Shown here: one piece after another, positions 1-8,637 of the stretch | How positions within the stretch are numbered: position 1 is the stretch's first letter | Layout of the letters: each line of letters begins with the position of its first letter | NCBI GenBank assembly: GCA_039029275.1 | Contig: JBCCGL010000012.1 | Location: 1 to 64,000, forward strand | Reading direction: 5' to 3' | Origin: JBCCGL01 sp039029275 | GTDB lineage: Bacteria > Pseudomonadota > Gammaproteobacteria > JBCCGL01 | DNA: 64,000 nt | Notes under the pieces: model-generated | What the model was told of the DNA's origin: nothing | The model's database searches: none | Seen by the model: only the letters and a program-made list of their open reading frames with translations | Made by a program: the position numbers and the translations under genes

Positions 1-276
1 CAGTTCACCGTCAGGGGGTTTATCTAACGGGCTGGCGGCAATTGGCACGGCGCTAAACAACGGGTTCGCCGATGTTTGAAGTGCAACATTGCCTGTGTGT
101 TGATGCAATAGCTGCTGATTTAAAAATTCATTTAATTCAGTTGCTTGACTGTTCGTCGCGGCAATTAGATGCAAGCCGAAATCGCTTGATTCGGACACAT
201 TTGTTGACACGGCAGACAGCGCAGTCTCAGGCTGTGTAGCGTCAATGGTCAGAAATGGCAGATTAATCGCTTGCAT
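1..276 (-). CDS. fliK: FliK-like flagellar hook-length control protein, N-terminal fragment
   Basis: An open frame starts at an ATG at 276, 66 bases after the fliJ stop, and runs off the left edge, so only the first 92 codons are seen. They are Gln/Ser/Ala/Pro-rich with no clear fold, as is usual for the N-terminus of FliK, the secreted ruler that measures hook length and triggers the switch from hook to filament export. An in-frame TGA lies just upstream, so the ATG is the only sensible start; no strong ribosome binding site is seen before it. The name rests on position: fliK normally follows fliJ in the fliEFGHIJK order. The diagnostic C-terminal FliK domain lies outside the window, so the identity is probable, not proven. 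Confidence 0.55.
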   Translation of the reverse strand, partial: MQAINLPFLTIDATQPETALSAVSTNVSESSDFGLHLIAATNSQATELNEFLNQQLLHQHTGNVALQTSANPLFSAVPIAASPLDKPPDGEL

Positions 277-342
277 CGGGTCATGGTGTTTAAATTCACC
301 ACCGAAAGCGCAAGCGCCGTGCCAGTCTTTTCAAGGCGGAGT

Positions 343-789
343 TTATGAATTGGAGCCCGACCGCAATGCCTTGTTGCTACTGCCCTCATCGTCGGCGCGT
401 TGCTCACGCCGCTGTAACTCGACCTGCGCTTGCGAGTGCTGACGATCAAGCATCCGATTCATGCCCTGCTGTTGTTTTTCGGTTTTCTGCCAGATCAGCA
501 GCGAGTCTTTATAGTTGCGCTGATCGTCATCTATCATTTTGCGCTGCTGCTCAATTGCGGTATCCAGCTTCACGAGAAATTCACGAAACTCCTGCATTCC
601 TTTTGCATTGATGCCATGCTGACCATTGCTGACAAAGCGCGCGGCGTATTCCTTGCGATACTCGATAAGTTGCACAAGTTGTTGCTGATTTTCCTGCAAA
701 CGGTTTTTCGCCGTTATAACTGAAAGTTTGGCATTCTCGGTGCGCTGTTCAGCAATCCGCGTAACCAGTTCGAGCTTACGCGTGCGCAT
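343..789 (-). CDS. fliJ: Flagellar export chaperone/ATPase stalk protein FliJ
   Basis: A 148-residue, highly charged, almost wholly helical protein rich in Gln, Glu, Arg and Lys, with the heptad pattern of a long coiled coil, as expected for FliJ (usually 145-150 residues). FliJ forms the central stalk inside the FliI hexamer, much like the gamma subunit of F1-ATPase, and helps hand export substrates to the FlhA gate on the cytoplasmic side. Its ATG start lies inside the last codons of fliI (14-base overlap), which points to translational coupling. FliJ sequences are poorly conserved, so length, coiled-coil character and the position after fliI carry the call. Confidence 0.88.
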   Translation of the reverse strand: MRTRKLELVTRIAEQRTENAKLSVITAKNRLQENQQQLVQLIEYRKEYAARFVSNGQHGINAKGMQEFREFLVKLDTAIEQQRKMIDDDQRNYKDSLLIWQKTEKQQQGMNRMLDRQHSQAQVELQRREQRADDEGSSNKALRSGSNS

Positions 790-2197
790 TGTTTAAGTTC
801 GCATTGGTGGCAACGGGCGTCTCCCCACGCAACAGCGATCTAAGTTGCAGCATGCTCGCCTCGCTACTGACCGCTTCATTCATGTTTTGCAGCAAAAACG
901 CCTGAAGCTGCGGGAACATCAAAATCGCCTGATCAATTTCAGAACTGCTTCCGTGTTGGTAGGCGCCAACGGAAATCAAGTCACGATTTTCCTGATACAG
1001 CGAATAAAGCCTGCGAAACTGACGCACAAGCTGCTGCTGATCGTCATCGGTGATCGCATTCATTGCACGACTTATCGACGCTTCAATGTCGATTGCCGGA
1101 AAATGCCCGGCCTGCGCCAAATCGCGCGACAGCACCAAATGCCCGTCCAAAATCGCGCGCGACGCATCGGCAATCGGATCGTTATTATCGTCCCCCTCAA
1201 CCAGAACGGTGTAGAACGCTGTGATCGAACCTTGATTATTAAAACCGTTTCCAGTGCGCTCGACCAGTTGTGGCAGGCGTGCGAAAACCGACGGCGGGTA
1301 ACCCTTGGTCGCGGGCAGTTCACCAATCGCCAGGGAGATTTCACGCTGCGCCTGCGCGAACCGCGTGAGTGAATCCATCAGCAGCAAAACACTTTTGCCC
1401 TGGTCGCGAAAATACTCGGCAATGCTGTGAGATAGCATCGCTCCGTGTAGTCGATTCAGCGGTGAAGTATCCGCCGGCGCGGCGACAACCACCGAGCGTT
1501 TCAATCCGTCTTCACCCAGAATATCCTGCACAAATTCTTTCACCTCACGTCCGCGCTCGCCGATCAGGCCGACCACGACCACATCAGCGCTCGTGTAGCG
1601 CGTCATCATGCCCATCAGTACGCTCTTGCCGACGCCACTCCCCGCGAACAGTCCCAGTCGCTGCCCCCGACCGACGCTGAGCAAGGAGTTGATCGCGCGG
1701 ACACCAACGTCAAGAATTTCGTCAATTGGTTTACGCTTAAGTGGATTAACCGGGGTGCTCTGCAACGGTGCCGTTTCGACGGTATGCAAAGGCCCTTTCG
1801 AGTCAAGCGGCTGACCTCCGCCCGACAACACCCGCCCGAGCAAACTGTCGCCAACCGGAACCCGATACACACGATCACTCGGAATCACGCGTGCGTTTGG
1901 CACGAGCCCTTGTATGTCTTTCGTCGGCATCAAGAACAGTTTGTCTGCGGCAAACCCCACGACTTCTGCTTCGACCGGCTCCATACCCGGGGCAATCACA
2001 TTGCAGCGCGCGCCGATTGCCGCCTGACAGCCGACCGCCTCCAGCGTCATCCCGACCATTCGCGTGACGATGCCTTCAACAGGCGGTTTCGCTACACGTG
2101 GCAGATTCGCTGAACGCGAATTCAAGTACCGATGCCACCGATCTCCGTTTGGTGGCAGCGACCAGTTCACTGCCTCAGTCACCTTCGCGCTCGCCAC
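776..2197 (-). CDS. fliI: Flagellum-specific export ATPase FliI
   Basis: A 473-residue F1-beta-like ATPase that powers and orders export through the flagellar type III apparatus at the inner-membrane base. The P-loop AGSGVGKS is at residues 185-192, the Walker B region LLLMDS lies near residue 270, and the family block GERGREV lies between them. The N-terminal part (about 1-150) is the beta-barrel that contacts FliH and neighbouring subunits. Length is normal for FliI. The start used here is GTG at 2197, inside the end of fliH; a second GTG at 2182, preceded by GAAG and overlapping the fliH stop, is just as likely. It lies in the fliEFGHIJK run with overlaps on both sides. Confidence 0.97.
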   Translation of the reverse strand: MASAKVTEAVNWSLPPNGDRWHRYLNSRSANLPRVAKPPVEGIVTRMVGMTLEAVGCQAAIGARCNVIAPGMEPVEAEVVGFAADKLFLMPTKDIQGLVPNARVIPSDRVYRVPVGDSLLGRVLSGGGQPLDSKGPLHTVETAPLQSTPVNPLKRKPIDEILDVGVRAINSLLSVGRGQRLGLFAGSGVGKSVLMGMMTRYTSADVVVVGLIGERGREVKEFVQDILGEDGLKRSVVVAAPADTSPLNRLHGAMLSHSIAEYFRDQGKSVLLLMDSLTRFAQAQREISLAIGELPATKGYPPSVFARLPQLVERTGNGFNNQGSITAFYTVLVEGDDNNDPIADASRAILDGHLVLSRDLAQAGHFPAIDIEASISRAMNAITDDDQQQLVRQFRRLYSLYQENRDLISVGAYQHGSSSEIDQAILMFPQLQAFLLQNMNEAVSSEASMLQLRSLLRGETPVATNANLNNAHA

Positions 2198-2828
2198 CTA
2201 GCATTGTCGCTGCGAGGGCCGCGAGTCTGGCCTCAGTTGTCGCGTCGATACGCGAAGTGTCGGTTGTAATTCGGCAACCGCCGCGACTGATCAAAGGGTC
2301 TTCTGCCAACTTCCACTGATCTTTGGATTCGGCGCCGGACAACACCTGCCGCAGAAGCTCGGCATCATCCGGATGCAGATGAATCGTGGTTGATTGCGTA
2401 CCCATCGGTAGCAGCGCAAGTGCCTCGCGGATGACCCCAACAATTTCACCCGGTTCGGCGCGAATTTCGCGGCGAACAAGCTGTTGTGCAAGCGTGACAA
2501 TCAATGTGTCGAGTGATTCCTCGACGCGCTCGTCCAATTCGGCAAACGGTGCTTCGAGTGAATTGATTAGGTGCATCAAAAGATCAGTTCGCTGCGCAAC
2601 CTCAGCAGCCCCCTGATCAAACCCTTTTGTGTAGCCTTCGGTGTGCCCTGCCTCGAGCCCCTCCTTGTAACCGCGCTCGCGAGCCTCTCGTTCCCACGCT
2701 GCTATCTCATCTGCTGTAGGCGGTGCGGGTAAGTCCTCGTTTTCGTCCAGCTCCTCGCTGTGACCTTCACCGACTGTCGGCAGTGACCAAGCGGACACGC
2801 CTGCATACGAGTCGAGTGAACTAGACAA
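2175..2828 (-). CDS. fliH: Flagellar assembly protein FliH
   Basis: FliH binds FliI as a dimer, holds the ATPase in check and docks it at the C-ring. The N-terminal part is acidic and low in complexity; then comes a helical region with repeated Gly spacing (GYKEGLEAG, HTEGYTKG), the GxxxG-type repeat typical of FliH, and a C-terminal FliH/V-ATPase E-like domain from about residue 100. I chose the TTG at 2828 as start: it overlaps the fliG stop and has GGAG six bases upstream. The frame is open further, to a TTG at 2888, but that would overlap fliG by 68 bases with no better binding site. The 3' end overlaps the start of fliI. Confidence 0.87.
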   Translation of the reverse strand: MSSSLDSYAGVSAWSLPTVGEGHSEELDENEDLPAPPTADEIAAWEREARERGYKEGLEAGHTEGYTKGFDQGAAEVAQRTDLLMHLINSLEAPFAELDERVEESLDTLIVTLAQQLVRREIRAEPGEIVGVIREALALLPMGTQSTTIHLHPDDAELLRQVLSGAESKDQWKLAEDPLISRGGCRITTDTSRIDATTEARLAALAATMLGGEREGD

Positions 2829-3828
2829 ATTCTTCTCCGCCGCCACCCAGCATGATGGTGCCTTCTGCCTCGAGGCGACGCGCGACAATCAAGATTTCTT
2901 TTTGTGCTTCTTCGACCTCACTCAAGCGCACCGGACCTTTAGCGTCCATGTCCTCCGCCAACATTTCCGCCGCACGACTGGACATATTCTTGAGCACTTT
3001 GTTTTTGAGATCCTCAGAAACTCCTTTCAGTGCCAGAGTAAGGTGATCGGTCGAAACCTCGCGAAGCAACGACTGGATACCGCGGTCGTCGACCTCCACC
3101 AAATCATCGAAGACAAACATAAGATCCGAAATCTGTACGCTAAGATCTTCGTCTTCTTCCTTGAGTTGTTCCATCACCGTTTCAGAGTTAGGCCCAATAT
3201 TGTTGAGAATTTCTGCAACAGTTTTGACACCGCCGAGCTTGGCTGATTCGACGTTCATCTCTGACGTTGCGTGCTGTTCGAGTATCTGGTCGAGCTCACG
3301 AATGGCAGCGGGCGGTATCGCGTCGAGCGTTGCGATGCGCATCATGATGTCGGTGCGTTGATTTTCCGGGAGGAGATTAAGTACATCGGCCGCTTGACCT
3401 GAATGCAAAAATGACAAGACCAGTGAAATGATTTGCGGGTGTTCGTAACGCACAATTTCGGCTACCGAACGTGCGTCCATCCACTTGAGGGCCTCGATGC
3501 CCTGACCGGTCCCATTCAGGAGAATACGGTCAATTACGTTTTCGGCTTTTTCTTCACCCAGCGCTTTTATTAGCACCGAGCGTAGATAATCGTCACCCCC
3601 GACGCCGACAGATGTTTTATCTTGAATTTCGTTGACAAAATTGGTTATCGAGCCATCGACAATGTCACGCGTCACCCCCTTTAGCGTTGACATACGCGCA
3701 CCCAGCACCTGCACCTCTCTCTGACTCAGGTGCTTCATAATCTCAGACGCTTCGTCTTCGCCGATGCTCAGCAAAAATATGGCGGCACGTTCAACACCAC
3801 CGATGTCTTCAGGTTTCTCAAGCGGCAT
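2821..3828 (-). CDS. fliG: Flagellar motor switch protein FliG
   Basis: FliG (335 residues, normal size) forms the upper part of the cytoplasmic C-ring. Its N-terminal domain binds the FliF tail, its middle domain binds FliM, and its C-terminal domain carries the charged torque helix that meets the stator. The EHPQ motif of the middle domain is at residues 129-132, and the torque region, rich in Asp, Glu, Arg and Lys, lies at about 245-275. The frame starts with ATG inside the last codons of fliF (11-base overlap) and its end overlaps the start of fliH. The C-terminus finishes with a short Gly/Glu tail. Confidence 0.98.
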   Translation of the reverse strand: MPLEKPEDIGGVERAAIFLLSIGEDEASEIMKHLSQREVQVLGARMSTLKGVTRDIVDGSITNFVNEIQDKTSVGVGGDDYLRSVLIKALGEEKAENVIDRILLNGTGQGIEALKWMDARSVAEIVRYEHPQIISLVLSFLHSGQAADVLNLLPENQRTDIMMRIATLDAIPPAAIRELDQILEQHATSEMNVESAKLGGVKTVAEILNNIGPNSETVMEQLKEEDEDLSVQISDLMFVFDDLVEVDDRGIQSLLREVSTDHLTLALKGVSEDLKNKVLKNMSSRAAEMLAEDMDAKGPVRLSEVEEAQKEILIVARRLEAEGTIMLGGGGEEFV

Positions 3829-5689
3829 CTTTTTCTTCTTCAGTCTCGTTCATCCAGACTTTCATCACGGTGGCCGCGCGGGCTGGGTCTTCCAGAACCA
3901 AAATTCGTGCGTAGCTCAATTTTTTGTCATATTGCATTTTGCTTGCATCGGCGTCAGTATCGATTGGTCGACCGTCGTCGCCCCACACGATTGCCGCCTC
4001 TTCGAGTTCGCCCTCAACAGCGTCGTCGTCGCTGTCAATTTCATCGTCGTCATCTTCATCGTCATCCTCTTCTGGTTCCTCTTCCGCTGTCGGGATCAGG
4101 CCCCGCACAATCGGGCGTACAATCAACACCAATAGCAACAGAATGAAGATACCGCTAAGCACTTGCTTGATAAGATCCTGTACCCAGATTTGCTCCCATA
4201 AAGGGAGTTCGGGTAACACGCCAACCTCGGGTGTGAAAAAGGCAGAGTTCATGACGTTGATTGTGTCGCCGCGCGCTTCATTGAAACCGATAACCTGACG
4301 AATCAGGTTGGTAATTCGCTCAATTTCCTCAGGCGTGTAAGCTTCCCGACGCGTGCTTGGGCGCGTGTCCTCTGCGACGCCAGTAGTCTCTTCGGAAGCG
4401 TCTTCACCCTCACCCGCATTCTCGTTTTCACCGTCAAGTTGTGGGGTTTCAGCCGTGCTGCCTTCAGGCGTCGTCGCGATATCACGAGCCAAAGGCGCGT
4501 TAACGGTGATCTCCTTATCGTCGATTACAACAGCAACGGCGAGACGGCGAATATCACCGAGTGAGTTTTGCTGATGGCTAATAACGCGATCGACCTCATA
4601 GTTGCGGGTGGCAGCCCTGCTGGAACTGGACGAGCCATTTTGATCGGCGGCTGCGCCCTCTTCATCGGTTGTTCCCGCACCAGGAGGTTGATTGGTCAAT
4701 GCGCCCGGGACACCAATAGCGCGATCCAGACGATTCTCTTCTTCAGTGGTTTGCTCGCTGCGCAGAACGCGGCGCGGGTCGTCTTCATCCTGATTGTATT
4801 TTTCCTCGGTACTTTCGACACGGGTAAAGTTAAGTTCTGCGGTCACCTGAGCGCGCACTTTTCCGTAACCCACAATCGGCTCAAGTAAACTGACGATCCG
4901 CTCACTGTAGTCGCGTTCCAATTCACGACGGTATTCAAACTGCTTCGCACTCATGGCGAGATCGGTATTGCTGTTACCATCGGTGAGAAGACGACCGTGT
5001 TGGTCAACTACAGTGACAGCCGCGGATTCCATATTTGCAATACTTGAAGAAACCAGATGCACAATTGATGCGATCTGCACCTGCTCAAGTACGCGGCCTT
5101 GATACAGTTGGACGATGACCGAAGCAGAGGGTTTTTTCTGATTTCGCACAAATATTGATTGCTTGGGAAGTGCGAGATGCACACGCGCGCCCTTAATGTT
5201 TTTGAGCGTTGAAATGGAACGGCTAAGTTCGGTTTCCAATGCGTGGTTGTAACGCGCCGATTCGATGAACTGACTGGTGCTTAAATCCTGCTCGCTTTGC
5301 AAAATCTCTAAACCAACGCCGCTGCTCTCCGGCAGTCCTTGCGCCGCCAGGCGCATGCGAACCTGCCGAACCTGCGAGCTTGGCACCATTATCGAGCCGG
5401 TTTGCTGATCGACCCGAAACGGTACGTCACCCGTTTTGAGTACTTCTGCAATTTTGTTCGCGTCTTCGTGGGTCATTTCAGCGAACAAAGAGGTGTAATT
5501 AGGCTCCTTGGACCAAAGCGCAACAGCAACGCCAATGGAAATTGCCAATGCCAGCAGCACCAATACCGCAATCTGACGATAGACAGGCGCTTCGCGCCAC
5601 GGAACGGGATTGGCGATCTGGTCGGCTGTCGACGCTTCTTGGAGTTCGGTTGATGCCGAAAGATCGTTTTCTGCGGTTGCTTCCGCCAT
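3818..5689 (-). CDS. fliF: Flagellar MS-ring protein FliF with an unusually acidic cytoplasmic tail
   Basis: FliF builds the MS-ring in the inner membrane, the base on which switch and rod assemble. Membrane helix 1 is at about residues 38-60, the ring-building motifs (YscJ/FliF domain) follow, and membrane helix 2 is at about 508-530. The last 40 residues hold the conserved FliG-binding helix. At 623 residues it is longer than most FliF proteins (about 550-570). The extra length includes an acidic, Glu-rich stretch in the periplasmic loop (about 420-450) and a very acidic block at about 535-581, between helix 2 and the FliG-binding tail. ATG start at 5689, 14 bases after fliE. Confidence 0.97.
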   Translation of the reverse strand: MAEATAENDLSASTELQEASTADQIANPVPWREAPVYRQIAVLVLLALAISIGVAVALWSKEPNYTSLFAEMTHEDANKIAEVLKTGDVPFRVDQQTGSIMVPSSQVRQVRMRLAAQGLPESSGVGLEILQSEQDLSTSQFIESARYNHALETELSRSISTLKNIKGARVHLALPKQSIFVRNQKKPSASVIVQLYQGRVLEQVQIASIVHLVSSSIANMESAAVTVVDQHGRLLTDGNSNTDLAMSAKQFEYRRELERDYSERIVSLLEPIVGYGKVRAQVTAELNFTRVESTEEKYNQDEDDPRRVLRSEQTTEEENRLDRAIGVPGALTNQPPGAGTTDEEGAAADQNGSSSSSRAATRNYEVDRVISHQQNSLGDIRRLAVAVVIDDKEITVNAPLARDIATTPEGSTAETPQLDGENENAGEGEDASEETTGVAEDTRPSTRREAYTPEEIERITNLIRQVIGFNEARGDTINVMNSAFFTPEVGVLPELPLWEQIWVQDLIKQVLSGIFILLLLVLIVRPIVRGLIPTAEEEPEEDDDEDDDDEIDSDDDAVEGELEEAAIVWGDDGRPIDTDADASKMQYDKKLSYARILVLEDPARAATVMKVWMNETEEEKDAA

Positions 5690-5703
5690 GCTTCAGCCTG
5701 CCT

Positions 5704-6039
5704 TTACACCTGCATGTTCATAACTTCCTGATAGGCGCTAAGCATTTTGTTTCGCACTTCTACCAGAGCAGTAAATGCCACGCGGGATTTCTGCCCCGCG
5801 ATCATGACGTCGACCAGACTCACGTCCTTGTTTCCGACTTCGAATAGTTCAGCAAGGCTCGCGGCGTGTTTTTGCGAGGCGTTAACGCTGTCGAGTTGCT
5901 GCTTCATTAATTCAGAAAACCCGGTGTCGGGTCCTGCAGTGTGGGCCACACCGGCGCTCTCGGATTGCGCCATCGCGCGCATTCGCTCGAGTTCACCGAC
6001 CAGCGTGTTCATTGATTGATGCGTGGGTGATATTTCCAC
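5704..6039 (-). CDS. fliE: Flagellar hook-basal body protein FliE
   Basis: FliE (111 residues) is the small adapter that joins the MS-ring and export gate to the proximal rod. The C-terminal half carries the family's conserved pattern (VSLVDVMIAGQKSRVAF, then EVRNKMLSAYQEVMNMQV), the part that forms the helical hairpin in the rod. The start is a GTG at 6039 with a perfect AGGAGG eight bases upstream. It is the first gene of the fliEFGHIJK run and directly follows fleR, with only 18 bases between the genes, so transcription may continue from fleSR or begin inside fleR. Confidence 0.96.
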   Translation of the reverse strand: MEISPTHQSMNTLVGELERMRAMAQSESAGVAHTAGPDTGFSELMKQQLDSVNASQKHAASLAELFEVGNKDVSLVDVMIAGQKSRVAFTALVEVRNKMLSAYQEVMNMQV

Positions 6040-6047
6040 AGTAAAAA

Positions 6048-6053
6048 CCTCCT
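6048..6053 (-). promoter_or_regulatory. Strong ribosome binding site of fliE
   Basis: A perfect AGGAGG on the minus strand, eight bases before a GTG codon. It fixes the fliE start at the GTG at 6039 even though no ATG is available nearby. Confidence 0.85.
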
Positions 6054-6057
6054 ATTG

Positions 6058-7404
6058 TCAGGCCGCTGCCGTACCATGCCCGGGCACGGCGACCCCTTCT
6101 TCACGCATGCGCGACAATTTATAGCGTAAGGTGCGCGGCGAAATACCAAGCGCCTCGGCCGCGGCTTTTCGGCTCCCACCGTTGCTGCGCAGCGCATCGA
6201 GAATCATTTCCTGTTCGCGGTTTCGAAGGTTGGAACTAAGCGCGTTGCCGGAGTCAACCGGATGCGTTGCATCGGAGTTGAATGACTCTTCAAATAAAAT
6301 GTCGCCCGCTTGAATCGACTGCGAGTTAGACAAGATCAATGCGCGTTGCATCACGTTGTCCAACTCGCGAACATTACCGGGCCAATCGTATTCGCCAAGT
6401 TTTGTTAAAGCATCTGCAGTCAACGTTCGCTTTTCATTTGGCGGGCAATATTTTTCGACAAAATACTGCGACAACAACGGCACATCGTTAACTCGCGCGT
6501 TCAAGGGAGGCAACCGCAATGGGAAAACATTCAACCGATAAAATAAATCTTCTCTAAAGTTACCCTCGGCAACTTCGCCCTTAAGATCACGGTTAGTGGT
6601 CGCGAGAATTCTTACATCAAGCAAAATTGTTTGATTGCCGCCAAGGCGTTCGACTTCTCGCTCCTGCAACACTCGCAGTAACTTTGCCTGCAACCCCAAT
6701 TCCATTTCAGATATCTCATCCAATAGCAAAGTCCCGCCCTGTGCGAGTTCAAACTTTCCGGGCGTCGATTTATAGGCACCGGTGAACGCGCCCTTTTCAT
6801 AACCAAATAAAACCGCTTCGAGCATATTCTCCGGGATCGCCGCACAATTGATCGCAACAAACGCGCGCTTAGCGCGCGGTGAGCAGGCGTGAACATGGCG
6901 CGCAACGACTTCCTTACCCGCGCCGCTGGGACCGCTTATCATCACAGTGGTATCGGTCTTTGCAACCCTTTCGGCCATGGCCATCAGTTCTTGCATGATT
7001 GGATCTTCGGCGATGAATTGATCACGGCGCTCAATTGAATGTGAAAGCAAACCCTCGACCTTTTCGAGTAAATCCGACAGTTCAAACGGTTTTGCCAGAT
7101 AGTCCGCTGCACCATGGTGCAGCGCTGCCACGGCTTTGTTGACCGTGCCAAACGCCGTCATCAAAATCACTGGCAAGTCGAGATGCGACTCACGAATCGA
7201 GTCGAGCAAAGCGAGTCCGTCGACTGGTTTCATTTGCACGTCGCTAATGACAAGTTTGATATCAGGCTCCAGAAGGAGTCGTGTCAAAGCGGCTTCGCCG
7301 TGTTCACTTTCTGCTACGTTGTAGCCGGCTATTTCCAGCGTATCGCGCAGGGCGCAGCGCAAACTATCATCGTCATCAACTACTAATATTTTTACTTTCT
7401 TCAT
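6058..7404 (-). CDS. fleR: Sigma-54-dependent two-component response regulator FleR
   Basis: An NtrC-family activator of 448 residues. The receiver domain (about 4-118) has acidic residues 10-12, the phospho-acceptor Asp55 and the Lys of the KPFE block. The AAA+ domain has Walker A GPSGAGKE at 158-165, the sigma-54 contact loop GAFTGA at 205-210 and Walker B LLLDE at 226-230. A Fis-type helix-turn-helix ends the protein. In Pseudomonas the FleSR pair switches on the hook and basal-body genes. I start at ATG 7404 (MKKVKIL, with AGGA upstream); the frame is open further upstream but would add residues unlike the family. It follows fleS by 41 bases and precedes fliE by 18. Confidence 0.95.
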   Translation of the reverse strand: MKKVKILVVDDDDSLRCALRDTLEIAGYNVAESEHGEAALTRLLLEPDIKLVISDVQMKPVDGLALLDSIRESHLDLPVILMTAFGTVNKAVAALHHGAADYLAKPFELSDLLEKVEGLLSHSIERRDQFIAEDPIMQELMAMAERVAKTDTTVMISGPSGAGKEVVARHVHACSPRAKRAFVAINCAAIPENMLEAVLFGYEKGAFTGAYKSTPGKFELAQGGTLLLDEISEMELGLQAKLLRVLQEREVERLGGNQTILLDVRILATTNRDLKGEVAEGNFREDLFYRLNVFPLRLPPLNARVNDVPLLSQYFVEKYCPPNEKRTLTADALTKLGEYDWPGNVRELDNVMQRALILSNSQSIQAGDILFEESFNSDATHPVDSGNALSSNLRNREQEMILDALRSNGGSRKAAAEALGISPRTLRYKLSRMREEGVAVPGHGTAAA

Positions 7405-7445
7405 AACATCATTCCTGCAAAAACCGAGTGATTGTTTTTTTAACG

Positions 7446-8531
7446 CTAGGCAACAGCACGCGCATCGACGCGCGATTGTTCTGCCACGCCAAGTGGAATA
7501 CAAACCGAGAAATGCGCACCCCCCGACGCCGACGCACGCACGTCTGCACGCCCACCGTGTGCTTCGAATACTGAGCGCACGACCGAAAGCCCTAGGCCGG
7601 TGCCGCTATTGCGAGATGTGATAAATGGCTGAAATATTTTGTCGTGCAGTCGCGGATCGATACCGGGTCCATTGTCGCTGATATCGAACACGAGATTTCC
7701 CTGAGCTTCGCGCATCCGAATATTGAGGCTTAAGGAATCACCTACAATTTCTATCGCGTTGCAGCAAATATTGAGTAATGCAGTTACGACACCAACCCGG
7801 TTAGCGTTGACCGCGCAATCGGTTTCGCACTCTATTGTGTAGGCAGCGCCAATCGACTCCACCAGCGGTGCAAGCTGAGATTCGAGATCCTCAACAAGCA
7901 AAGATGATGCGACCGGTTCCTTGGTCATTTGCCCACCGTGCGCAAACATCAGCATATCCCGAATCATGCGTTCGACGTGTCGCAATCGCCGGAGTGATTT
8001 GTCGGCAAACCCCGCATGTTGCTCGTTGGAATTCGCGCCTGTCTGTAGCTGCGACAGATACAGCATCGCGGTGGCAATCGGGGTTCTGATTTGATGCGAA
8101 AGCCGCGCCATCATCTCGCCAATGGATGCCAGGCGCGCGTTGCGCTCGCTGAGCTCCTGTTGTGCGCGGGTTTCGGTGACGTCGCTAAGCAAGACTATTT
8201 GCCCTGGAGCGCCGCCGAGTGGCTGGGTCGAGATGTTTAGCAGACGGTGGTCGCGTGTGACCAGCTCCCCCTTGTTGAGATCACTGTCAAATGCGCGTTT
8301 GGCGATATCTCGCCAGGCTTCGCCAACGATGGGCAAACCCAGCCAATCACCCGCATTCGGATTGGCGCTGATCACAATACCGTGTTTATCGAGCAGCAAA
8401 ACTGCGCCGGGAAGCGCGTCGATTATGGCTTTGTGCAGACCAGCGACAGACGCGTTGTTAGTTGCGCATGCAAGGGGCGATTCTGAACCAGAAACCTGGT
8501 GGGATTGGGTTGAAACACCCTTTAACATCAT
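7446..8531 (-). CDS. fleS: Flagellar sensor histidine kinase FleS
   Basis: A 361-residue cytosolic histidine kinase without membrane segments. A PAS-like domain occupies about 30-120. The phospho-accepting His146 sits in the H-box (LSHQIRTP), followed by the ATP-binding domain with an N-box (about 245-258), the G1 motif DNGPGI and the G2 motif GTGLGL. It is the partner of FleR, the next gene. Two ATG codons stand side by side at 8531 and 8528; GGAG lies two bases before the first and five before the second, so the second is the better start. A sigma-54 promoter motif lies 36 bases upstream, consistent with FleQ control. Confidence 0.94.
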   Translation of the reverse strand: MMLKGVSTQSHQVSGSESPLACATNNASVAGLHKAIIDALPGAVLLLDKHGIVISANPNAGDWLGLPIVGEAWRDIAKRAFDSDLNKGELVTRDHRLLNISTQPLGGAPGQIVLLSDVTETRAQQELSERNARLASIGEMMARLSHQIRTPIATAMLYLSQLQTGANSNEQHAGFADKSLRRLRHVERMIRDMLMFAHGGQMTKEPVASSLLVEDLESQLAPLVESIGAAYTIECETDCAVNANRVGVVTALLNICCNAIEIVGDSLSLNIRMREAQGNLVFDISDNGPGIDPRLHDKIFQPFITSRNSGTGLGLSVVRSVFEAHGGRADVRASASGGAHFSVCIPLGVAEQSRVDARAVA

Positions 8532-8566
8532 GACTCCGACAACAATACAGCGTTGATCGGGTCTTG

Positions 8567-8582
8567 TGCAGAAACTATGCCA
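8567..8582 (-). promoter_or_regulatory. Sigma-54 promoter of fleSR
   Basis: On the minus strand the motif reads TGGCAT-AGTTT-CTGCA, with GG and GC separated by exactly ten bases as sigma-54 requires (consensus TGGCAC-N5-TTGCA). It sits in the 106-base gap between fleQ and fleS, and transcription would start about 25 bases before the fleS start. This matches the known pattern in Pseudomonas, where FleQ activates fleSR from a sigma-54 promoter. Confidence 0.75.
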
Positions 8583-8637
8583 CGGGGCTAATTGTTATTT
8601 TAATCAAAGACTTAAGCAGATAGTCAAAAACAATACG

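Noticed and set aside
3764..4298. Long plus-strand frames with Ser-rich products opposite fliF and fliG
   Set aside because: They mirror the acidic GAT/GAA codon runs of FliF on the other strand; no homology or start signals.
6061..6076. Sigma-54-like TGGTACGGCAGCGGCC before fliE
   Set aside because: GG and GC are ten bases apart, but the -12 box is poor, the bases encode the end of FleR, and transcription would start inside the fliE ribosome binding site.
7405..7503. Possible 33-residue N-terminal extension of FleR
   Set aside because: It would overlap the end of fleS and precede a normal receiver-domain start with a good AGGA site.
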